From: Heliopora coerulea
Taxonomy: Eukaryota > Cnidaria > Anthozoa > Scleralcyonacea > Helioporidae
Reading direction: 5' to 3'
Assembly (NCBI GenBank): GCA_030142905.1
Contig: JASJOG010000044.1
Coordinates: forward strand, 1,074,001 to 1,138,000
DNA length: 64,000 bases
Below the pieces are notes generated by a model. That model was not told the DNA's origin. It worked only from the letters and a program-made list of their open reading frames with translations, and did not search any database. Below are positions 34,849-46,800 of this stretch, one piece after another. The position numbers were made by a program, and so were the translations under genes. Position 1 is the first letter of the stretch. Every line of letters starts with the position of its first letter.

Positions 34849-37800
34849 TCAAATTTCACGACTTTTCTTCTGCCTGAAGCTCAATCTCGAGCGTTGTGAC
34901 ATTCTGGGACTATCTGGTACGTTTTCGATCTTTTCACACGTCATGGTAACATGAATGCTTCCACCTACGTTGAACAAAAACAGTGAAAAGAACCGGCTTA
35001 CAGTAACCTGTCAGATTTTGTTGGGTGCGCGCTGTAACTAGCTCGCCACAGTCGCCAATGGTGAACAATCTTCGTTTATGACGAAGAAAAATTGCTTTGT
35101 GTTCGCCATGTTGGCGAAAGAACTTCAAAACACAAAAAGTTACAATCCATTAAACAAGCAGAATGTTAAAATATAACAGCAGTAACAGATTTTTGTCCTC
35201 ACAATTTGCTCGGTGCGTCTAGGAGATCGTTCGATCTTGACGGTCGGCAACTACTCGATCTATTTTAGTAAGTATACGGAACATGTGTGTACATTCCTTC
35301 AAAATGTCGACACAAGCTGGTCTTATTGGTTCAGATGCAAGGGTCATGAGAGTATTTTAAATTTTTATTATCAATTTATTTAAAAACAAAAAATGTTTGC
35401 AGTTTTGGTGTCTTAAGATGTGGCTAAATTTTCTCCTCAAGTGGCTTAATGAAATAAAGGGAAATTAGCCAAAGTGGCTGAAACATCTTAATTCCTGGCG
35501 CCCCACACAGCTTTGGTTGATATGATTTACGAAAATACAGAAGTTGGAACATTAACTTATAGAAACTCTAACTTAGAATACTCTAACTTATGGAAACACT
35601 GAAAAAGAAAGCAAAGATAAATGAAGTTTATGTTCCACTTTCATCTGTTTTTGGTGCGATAGTGTGTAAAAAGACAGCGGGCTTTACCGGAATCAGTGTG
35701 TTTTGAAAGAAAAAGACGGCAAGAAAAATTGAAAAGGCTAGACTTTTTGAAGCCTGGTTTTCATTATCGACATAAGCAAAAGCTCAATCGACATACGTAA
35801 GTAAACCAAGTACTTCAAGGCAGGTTAATCCTTTTGTACCTGTGAACTACAGATCGTCCATTTGTCCTTGAAGTGCTCACTGTAGTGGCGTGTGTCCTTA
35901 GTAAAAACCAGGCCTGATACACGAGTACTTCGATATCCCAGTGAAGTCCCCCCTTGTCTATTTGACCTGACTTCTCAAACAATGGAATTTGCAAATCTCC
36001 AACTACCTGTAGTTGAGCAATTCTGTAAAGGTCGTAGGACCTTCGAAAATTTACGACGTTGCGAGTGGGAAGATCACTTTCCCCATTTCAAAATACTAAT
36101 TAAACAGTTATTTCCTTTTTCTTTGGTTCTTTAAACATTATTGATCATGACAACTTTTTTTATACTTGTTCAGTGTAATGCACGTTTCAAGCCGTAATCG
36201 GGCTCAATATAAACTATACTCTGAGTTCAATGTCGGTTGCGATTACGCCTCTATTCGTGCAGATTGTGAGCACTAAGAGCAAATTTCTATTCTAGAAGAG
36301 AATGCATTTAGTTTGGGTTGATTTTTTTTAAACTTAAAAGTCTACTCTTCATTTTAAAATGTCATTTACCCTTTTCCATCTGGAGCCAACGACTTGAGTA
36401 TTTGTTCCCTAAAAATTATTAAAAGAAGTGAATGCTCCTCAATAAGGTGAGAGAAGCTAATTCTAAACTAAAAATAGGCCATTTCTGAACTAAGTTTACC
36501 TCTACTTAAAACTAGGCTTGGTGCGAGAATTTTCGTCTGAAAGTTATCTTCAATTTCCATGTAAATAAAACTCATGTATGACTGATTTTGCACCATGAAG
36601 AAGTAAATTGGATATGATTAAGAACACTCACAACAAAAGATGAATACCACTGCAGAAAGAAAGTATAAAATCCGGAAAAGGACGGGAGAGAAAACATTGG
36701 GATAATCGCAGATACATTGAAAGAAACTCGACATCAACTTAGTGATCTCTTATGATTCCTACAGTCCATGGTGTATTCTTGGCTCCTTCCAGAGCACGAA
36801 ATTGTGGCAAGCTATATTATACTGATTTTACGCGATACTACAGACTTGGTGGGGACGCATCACCCTTGGCGTTCATCAAACTTATAATCCAATTTTCAAG
36901 GACTGCCACCGAATGGTACTCATTTAGAAAAGATTGCTCAAATATTTACATGTATCAGTCGTTAGAGCTGTTGGTTTTTTTACCTAAATGTCTATGTTTA
37001 CCGACTATTTTGTAGATACAGCGCACAATGGCAGAGCAAACCGAAGAAAGGATAAATTAGAACGATCCTGTAGCCGACTTACAACCACTAATTGGGCGTG
37101 AATTATTAATGAATCATAAAACAGTGATTTTGTCGTGGTAACAAATTTAAACACGGTTTTCAAATACGTTGATACCATGGTGATTGGTAATTTACGATAA
37201 AGTAAGAGAAAATGAAAATGAAATATACGCACTAAACAGGTATACACAGTTACCAAAGACTGTTGGACCGTTTAGTTCTTAAAAGAACTATATGAACTGT
37301 ACGGTCCAACAGTCCTTGGTAACTGTGTATAGTTACCTCTTTAGTGCGTATATTTCATCTTCATTTTCTCTTACTTTATCGTAAATTACCAATCACCATG
37401 GTATCAACGTATTTGAAAACCGTATTAATGAATCATTAATGAGAATTTTAAAAGCTTGTACAACTGGCTGCGAGATCTTAACTGTTTCGGTTTGTATGAA
37501 AGAAAAAAAGAATCTTCCTCGGTTATTTCTGAAACTTTCGACACGTATCAAACTGCTGTGGATTTATCGAAGATTTAATGCCCTCTAGGAAGAATATAAC
37601 AACGACTATATCTTACGTTAAACATTTAACAAGAACATGAGGATCAACAAATTAAACTGTTTCAGGTCTTTAGGTTTAGTTTGGATACATCACTCGCGAC
37701 TTCTTGGCCATAAGTTTTTTTCTACATTTTAAAAATAAGTTTTCAGAAACCTCTGCACTCCCCACCACGTCCCTACATCTTTCTTTCCTTCCCAAGTCTT

Positions 37801-40800
37801 ACCTGCAAATAATTCACCAAGTGAGACCGCCACGTGATCGATTGTATCCATTTTTCCTTTGCCTTTCGCTTCAAGTACCAAATACATATGTGAAGTAACA
37901 CTTCCTTTGTGCTGTAATGGAAAAAACAGTTAAGGTATGTTGGAAGAACAACGTAGTCAAAGATATGCTACCAGCGTAAGGGAAAGTGGCATGGGTTGCA
38001 TATGACACAAATGACTATTGTACATATATATTTATAAAATTCATTAAGAATTCATCAGGAAAATACAAAGGAAAATCATAATCATGTATTGTCCTTATAT
38101 GTGACATAGTCACATGTGCCTTTATAGGTGGATAAGAAGTTAATTTTTTCGGCTTAAAAAACAAAATTTCCAAACTTTCTTCACAAATTAGCGTATTAAG
38201 AGGTGAATTTTATAAGACATTTAAAAAACTCTCAGTATGCTCTTTACTGGGTCTAAAACACTCGGCTATTGCCTTGTGTCTTAAATCCCGATAAAGCACG
38301 CCTACTCGGCTTTTAAATATTACACACACACATACATACACACACACACACATACATACACACACACACATACATACACACAGACACACATACGCACACA
38401 TACACACACACATATACATATATATAATTCGATCATAAAACCTCCTTCCACCAAAGTTCAACATCTAAAATATTTCAATCAAATGAACTCTTTTTTAAAA
38501 AAAAAAAACTTTATTACAATGTTTCGGGGATAGAACCCTTCTTCAAGCTATATATTAGAAGGGATTCCATCCCCGAAACAAAGTAATAAAGTTTTTTCAA
38601 AAAAGAGTTCATTTGATTGAGATACATACATATATATAGCATCCAAAACGGCGACGGTGATCAGAAAAGTATAACCTGTGTTTTGGCGTTGAACAAAACT
38701 ACACGCAGTTAATGGGGATGTGAAACCAGGACATCATTTAACCTCTTCTTAGAGAAGTAATTCTTGTCAAAAGTTTAACGTTAGAGCAATCGAGAGCGAG
38801 AAATGCCCTACGAGTGTCTGAACTTGCTTTTCAAACTATTCGAGGTTTCGGGAAAAACTCAAGACGAAGGTTCGCGAATATGTGAATTCATTTTCCCCTG
38901 GCAATTGCGTATCATTTCTCACGAAGTTGATTCGCTAGGTTTTCAGGAACGCTAATTATTGTCGAATTAAAGAAATTCTCTTCGTGACTTCGTTTACCTG
39001 GAACGGTATTCCAAGATGCTTCCTTGTGGAGTAGGAAAAATATCCAGTCTTAAACAAAACACTTCCAGCGGAGTACGAGAAACTGGCACGGCTCTTCTTT
39101 CCATCCTTGTGACTAAAGTAAGCAAAACAGCTTCCAATTAACCAGATACAAATGTATGCATATAAACAGAGAGTCGTCAAAGGAACTTCCTTGCTAACTC
39201 AACGAAATGAGTTGTCAAATCGTAAGGCGATTCAAAAACTTCGTGAAGGTTTCAATCACCCACTAGAACCAGTTCTGACTTCAAACGCAGCGTAAAAAGG
39301 TATCCCTATCAACACAAAAAGTTTGGGAAGGTTTCCGATGACGCCCCTGATTTGTGACAGACTTGATGCCCGCTCGCATGAGCAGTTTTGTACGTTGCGA
39401 TGGTCATTCTGGTGTATACAATAAACCCATGCAGTGTCGTAGCCAAAGGGGGGTGGGTGGTTCGGGAAGTTAAAATCCCTCCCATAGTTGCAACGAGCTT
39501 GAGTTTCCAATTCAATAATGATTCTAAAGACAGTATCACAATCTGGCAAGCTTTGATTTGCGATTCTGAAACCACTCTTGGTGTAGCAATAAGTTGTCGA
39601 TATCTTAAACGCTGAAGTGAGGATGTGAATGTTTGGACAGCTGTCAGCAGGATATTGAACAGAGTTCAACAAACGTTAATCGCTGACGAATGCCGATTCT
39701 AGGACGGAAAGCACTTGCAGGCCATTGAGTATAGACAACACACCAAAACTAGTCCACTATGATGCTCGTACGCTCTATATTACACACAATTTACCAGGCA
39801 TTATTCCTGACATTTTTAATGTGAACGCTTTACAAAGAAGTGAAATGGACTAACGAATGGTTATAAAAGGTTCGGCAGCAAGCCGAACTCGCATTTGCTA
39901 TTACGTTCAGATAACTCTCCTACATGTATGTAATAAACTAGTATATAAGAAGACAGTACATTTTTTGGAGAGTTGAAAATTACTGGTGGCAAAAGTTGTT
40001 CGACATTGAACTTTCCCCCCCCCCAAGAAAAATTCCTGGCTACTCCCCTGAAACCCATGACAGTCTATGCAACAAGATATCCCCTTTTGATTTGCTCCAG
40101 TTCGTCCTCAGTGCACTCGTAAGTTTAACACATTCGCAAGTCTAAACGGGCCTTCTTCATGCATGGAAAACGGCCTTAACTCTTTTCGGTGGTATCAGAT
40201 TTCTAATTTTACTCTGCATAAAGCCAGACGGTTTTACTCGTCAAGGGGGGAGATGTCTTGGACCAGAAAGGGGTGAGAACGCCACAACTAAGAACATGCT
40301 GTGTGATGAATCAAAGAGTGCAAACTCTTAATGGCAAACCTTACACGAAAATAGCTCACTCTTCTCACCTGTCCAAGCGAGCCTTGAAATAAACTTGGGT
40401 TGTACCTGAAGAGGAATTTAAAATGCACAGTTACATTGCTAAGAAATGAAGTTCGTCCTGTCAAAAAGTCACTCTATCATCTTCACCACATTTGTTCGCG
40501 AATTTATACGCGAAACAAACTTTTCAGAATTCTACATCAAATTCTGAGCTTTTCTCTATGCATTTTTAAACGCTAGGTAGCAAGCTTGAATCAAGAAGCA
40601 AAATTCAATGACACTATTTGGGTGCAGTTCTGCAATTTACATAATAAGACAAACGAAGAAGAATTTGAAAAGTAAGAAGGCACAGACAACTTTTTTCCTT
40701 GTCGAATCAAATGTACATACCATCAAGATCTGGTAAATTCTTCACATCCCCTACTTCACCAGAAAGACCATGGAATTTATGATTAGTCGAAAGGGATATT

Positions 40801-43800
40801 CCTTTAAATAAACAGGCAAAAAGGTTAATAGATGGTTTGCAATCAATCCCTTGGGGTTCAAAAGACAATGATATATGGCGGCCATGTTGGCGCCACATAG
40901 ACTAGAAGTTAACGAGATGTATAAGATATATTAATGTATAAATGCTTTATTAATAATACATAGCAGCCAGACGGCTGAATTGCGTATTAAATACAATATA
41001 AATAAATATCAAAATACGAATGTACATACAAACTTAAATAGTTATGGTGAAATTTGATAAAATATAAAAAAACATTATGTACAAGCAAGACTGCAAGATA
41101 TAAAATTGGCTAAATTGTATTAAAGTTAAGACTTGACGATATAATAAAAGTGTTCTTAGCTCGGTTAGCTTTCACTTTAGGAACATCAAAGGTTCTTGTG
41201 TGTCTTAAAGTGTACCTGGTGGGTTGATGTAATGGTGGGAGTAAATAACGCAGTCTGTGACTCTTATCATTAAGAATGTCATTGAAAAGGGAATTACATA
41301 AGTTACGATGATGCTCATTTAACGAGACTAAATCCATGCGAGTAAGTGCTTCGTTGTAATCAAGACCGGGACACGTAATTGCTAACGCCCTCTTCTGTAT
41401 ACGTTCCAGTTCATGCGTTAAATACTTTGGTAGCGAACAGTGGAACACAGGCACGGCATAGTCCAATACAGATCTTATACATGTAGTGTAGAACACCCTC
41501 AGATCTTCACAGGGCACCTTGGCCCTTTTTAATAGAACCAAAAAATATAACCTTTTTGATGCTTTAAAGTTCCACCCCCATGGCCGTCATGACGTCACTT
41601 GCAAGCCACCTATATGCGATTAACCATTGGTCCTGTGGACTAAGTTTGCATTATTAATGTCCATATGCGTGAATAATAGTTCGAACTTCACACCTAAATC
41701 CTTTACCAATCTTGGTAACTGTTCGTACAATTCAGTACACAAAGCCGACCTTTTTGTTAAACGGCGTCTCGAGCTCGCCCCGCCCGAGATTAAACTTTTC
41801 TAGAATTTTGTCGGATAAGGTTCTTGCTTCCGAGCTGACGATGCCATTTCGAGCTATTATTGAAAGCACGATGATAAATATCACTCTCCTCAGAAACGCG
41901 CTAGGTAAACGTTCACGTGGAAAAGATTTATCAATTCTTATTGGCTGAGAGTAGCGCAATTTCAAGATAACACAGTGCAGAAAAAGGTGACACTAATTTG
42001 CAGTAAGTTATCTTTTCTTCGGCTCGGCGTCACCTTTTTTCGGCACTGTATTACTTTCTCATGTTTATTATTTATTGGTAATAGCATGGTTTTTGATTGT
42101 AGGTGTGTTCCACTCAAGTTTCACTCAAAGCCATGCCATTACCTGTACTAATTCACAAAAACTGTAGCATCTAATATCACAAATGCACGTGGGTACTTCT
42201 GAAGTAATACTTAAAGCCGACAATGAAAACTTGACCGGGTTTTCAAGTACAAGGAATTCGTTCTACTCCGAGGCGAAGCCGAGGATTGGAAAGAATTCCG
42301 AGTACTTAAAATCCCAGTCTAGTCCGAGTTAGAGGCCTTTGAATGACTTCTCAGAATCAATTAGTGTATTGGCACAATGAATTAGTGCATTAGTAATGAG
42401 TGTATGGATGTATAAACCGATTGTGTAAAATTATATTTTAAGTCCAAGGACTTGAACTATTAGTTCCAGTGCGAGGACTGGAAAAAACAGTTCAAGTCCT
42501 CTGTCCAGTACTTCCATGGCATTTCAAGTTAGCTCACGTGGTGCCATTTAGCGCGTCCGATTGAATGATATACTCATGAATGATTAATGAGTTTGAGAAA
42601 TAAAAATAGAATGCTGCGTAGACAGTGTTAAATCGTGTGAAAAGCTTAAAGGCTGGATTTCTTTGCGATCAGTCACGACAATTACAAACCTTTAAACTTT
42701 TTACACACGCTTTTGAAATCCTTGAACGTAAGGCAGTAAGTTATACTGCATTACTAAATTATCCATGATTTTAATCACAACTGTTATTGGACAAGGTCTT
42801 ACAAACACTGGCCAATTAAGCTCATTTATTTCACATAAATAGAATTAATTCGTGGCCGAAGACCTAGACCACGAAATAACACAATAACTATTTACAGATT
42901 GGCGAATGATATTTTATTTGAATAAGAAATGAGAAGGTCAATGAGAACACCAATTTAACGGGAGTACAACACATAAACATTCCGACGTCATGTCAGGTAC
43001 AAATCGTTTTTATTCGAGTTGAATGCACGATATTCCAAACTTAGGATCTAGCGGATTATTTTATATTTCATGTCAGCCTCGACCACCATTATATCTTGCC
43101 TAAATCTGTACAAATAATAGAATTCTTAAAATATACATGTGTCCCTTATTTGCATTTACGGTATCTGCTACACTGTGATACAGATCATGCATCTTGATGT
43201 ATGAAGATCAACTTCTTTTATTTCAGTATGTCATTTGATGTATTCGCCATTGAATAGGTTCTGTTATTGAAGATATTCGATGTTTATTTCCCTTTGACGA
43301 CTATACTGGATTATCAGGATAAATGACACATTGCTTCAATACGCATCCAGTCCAACTAGATGTGCATGTCGTAAAATTCTTGACCAGCTGGGTACGTGTG
43401 ACGATCCAGATGTTCCATATGGTCTCATCGATAATAACGGGCAGAGCACACGTCAGATAACGATCCAAAGTCGTTTAGTCAATTCTTTACTACATCTCAT
43501 TTAATTTACGCGACAGATAACGCCGACATAATCTCAAAATACGTCTAACGAAGGTCTGAAACGAATAGCAAGAAGATTAAGCATACGAGAGCTATCCACA
43601 ATCGCAGCAACAAAAGGTGTCTAAGTGGCTCAATTCCTAGCCCAGGACAAAGCGTGCGCCTCCTGCGTCGGAGAAAAGAGTCTAAGCTTTTAAGTCAATA
43701 TTTTTTATCCTATCATTTAATTCATAAACCAGACAGTTAAAGTCTCAAAATATGCTCGCATGAAAGCCTGAAACGACTGAACGTAGAATGTAGCACAATC

Positions 43801-46800
43801 GGGACATGTCTGGCGATTAAGTCACAAAAGAACCAGAGTACCCCAGATTTAAGCTATCTCTGCTTTCGAATTTAGTTCTGATATACCGCCCTTCGTTGCT
43901 ACTTTGCGATTCATCGTCAGATAAAGTAGAATTACTCGATACTGCGTCAAACCCCTCGTCAACCTCATAACATTCTCCGTTTTCATCGATAAATACTCGA
44001 ACACCACCAAACACAAACCCGTCATCTTCGTAAGGAGTATTATCCTCATGTTCCCGCTCTTGGAAAGATTCCGCAGACTCTGTACCCCAGTTTGAGCTTT
44101 CACTCGCTCCGTTTAAATCTTCTTGTCGTTTCTTCTTTTTACCAAACTTTCCGAACTTGATAAACTTCAATGAACTGAGAAAAGACTTTCTCCTTGCAAC
44201 TTTACCTGAGGCTTCAGAATCATTGTTATACGAATCTGTTAAATCTCCTTCGATTCCTTTTTCATTGTAGATTGGGTCAACTTTGTTTCTATCGCTTTCC
44301 TTGTTCTGATTTGTTCTTCCACTTGCCTTTCGCTGTAGTTTTTTAGACTTCCTTTTACCCGGTATGCAGCCAGGATTTGATTCTTTTAGACTGTATTTCA
44401 CATTTCCATTTTGAAATTCGCGTTCTTCGAACGTATTTGAGTCTAAATTCAGAATGGAGAAAGGTTTTAGCGTTTGCGAAGCGAATTCACTATGACTAAC
44501 AACGTCCATTGACACACGGCTGTGCAACGACGACTTTAAACAGGACGAGCAACTGCCTTTGCGAGTCAAATACATTGACGGCCAGCAAAAAAAATACTTG
44601 TCATTAGAACGCATCTCCTCTCCACCGCTATGCAAAACGCTGGAAACCACATTCAGTGGTTTAATATTCGACTTGAGACGGTCTCTTCCGCTTCCATGGT
44701 CGTCGCCCAGTAGGTTAATGAAGTTTTCTGAACCCATGTACTCATTATAACTTCGACGATTTAGTATAGACAGCTGATTTTCCTTCAATGGAGTATCACC
44801 ATTTTTTTCTTGGACCACTTTAACTGGTTTTTCTAATGTCGATTTATTGCTGTTCTCTCCGAAATCGCAGCAGTTTTGATCCATACGTAAACCGAACAGC
44901 CACTTGTCTTTTTCCTCTCCAACTTTTAAACGTAGTCAAGAAAGATGACGAGAATGCACTCGACAAGACTGCAAACGATTCGGGCTCTCCGCGGCAGGTT
45001 AAATCCTTGCAGTAAACGAATTTACTTCCAAGCCACCTTCTCTAATTCATTTCAGCGTTTTTAATATTAAATGATTGTTGTGGTTTGACTCATTGAGCAA
45101 CCGATATTAAAAACCAAATGCCTGAATATCAAAGACCAAATTCATAGTCCGTCAATCGCGAAGGTCAGTCTGAAACTTGTAAATCATTGATGGTTAGTTA
45201 TGACATCAAGAACTCATTGTTGAAGAACTCCGCAAGAAAAATAAACTAACTATACAAAATAGACTAATTTTCTAATAAGATAAACTTCCACCCAATTTCA
45301 GAAATAAAAAAACCAGATTTCGCATTCTTTATTTACTAGAATCAACTCGGAAATCTGATATTTTCTTACATGTTTAACGACCCTGGAGGACATGATTTTA
45401 CACGTAATAGAAAAAATGGACTATGTCTTGGGCTATACTTCTCGATAAAACTATAACACTGAAGTTTAAAGCTACAACATTCAAGGTCGAAAAAACTTTT
45501 TCATTTCATACAAAACATGATATTTTTGGGGTATTTTCAGATGTTTTAGAATTAAGTGTTGAAAAACTTTTACCTTGATAAAAAGTTCGTAATCACACTT
45601 AAGGGTTGGGTTTAGGAATGAAAATATTCATTTCCGTGGATAGTTTGAATTTTGGACCATGAAGTTATAACGGTAAGATTGATCTTACGAGATTTATCCC
45701 TAACGCACGGCGAAGTATACAAAGTATAACACAAATTAGTTGCGTGTTACGAAATTGACACTATTATACGTTCAAACTTCATCCTCGTTTCTTACTGGTC
45801 GGCATTCAGCAGTTAATTCTCAATGCCCGAAAGCCGTGACATCATTTCCGCCGAATATCATGAATTATTCGACGGAGCTGTCCAAAAAGAATTATTGGAC
45901 GCTCATGACGTAACCACCACAAAACAGTAAAAATGGCCGGCAACAGTTTGGGAAGTTAATCGCGCGAGTCTTTTTACTGCAAATCTTATCTTGCATCAAT
46001 TGCTGTTTTGAATGTAGAATAAAACAATTGTTGGATTCGGCTTACGCATAATATTAGTATCAAGAATTATCCAGACCTCAGTCAATGCATAGTTAATATA
46101 ACATGTTATCCACTTCAGCCTTCGGCATCGGCAGATAACATTGACCTCGGTCTGGATAATTCTTGATGTCATGTTCGGCCTCATCTAATAAATGTTTATA
46201 ATTCACTGTCAACGACACACTTCAACACCAAAGAAGTTTAAAAAAAATGAATGACCTTGTGACATACGTGTATGAAACATCCTCAGGGTATTATGAAATG
46301 ATGGTTAATTGTGAAGTTATCATTTGTATTAACTCTATCGGTATATCTTACATTACATCGTCAAATTTGTCTGTCTATCTGTCTGCCTGCCTGTCTGTCA
46401 GTTAGTCTGTCAGTCTGCCTGCCTGCCTGCCTGCCTGCCTGTCTGTCAGTCAGTCTGTCAGTCTGCCTGCCTGTCTGTCAGTCAGTCAGTCAGTCAGTCT
46501 GCCTGCTTGCCTGTCTGTCAGTCAGTCAGTCTGTCAGCCTGCCTGCCTGCCTGCCTGTCTGTCAGTCAGTCTGTCAGTCTCCCTGTGTGCCTGCCTGTCT
46601 GTCAGTCAGTCTGCCAGTCTGCCTGCCTGCCTGCCTGTCTGTCAGTCAGTCTGTCAGTCTGCCTGCCTGTCTGTCTGTCTGTCTGTCAGTCAGTCTGTCA
46701 GTCAGTCTGTCAGTCTGCCTGTGTGCCTGCCTGTCTGTTAGTCAGTCTGCCTGCCTGCCTGCCTGCCTGCCTGCCTTTCAGTCAGTCAGTCTGTCAGTCT

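Noticed and set aside
36752..37015. An 87-codon plus-strand ORF (VHGVFLAPSRARNCGKLYY).
   Set aside because: No motif, no splice context, and it lies inside an intron of the opposite-strand SMP/C2 gene; a chance frame is the simplest reading.
38956..39180. A 74-codon minus frame with an apparent signal peptide (LCLYAYICIWLIGSCFAYF).
   Set aside because: It starts at TTG, not ATG. The hydrophobic part is intron sequence ending in a TTTAG acceptor at 39113; only 38998-39112 is an exon, of the SMP/C2 gene.
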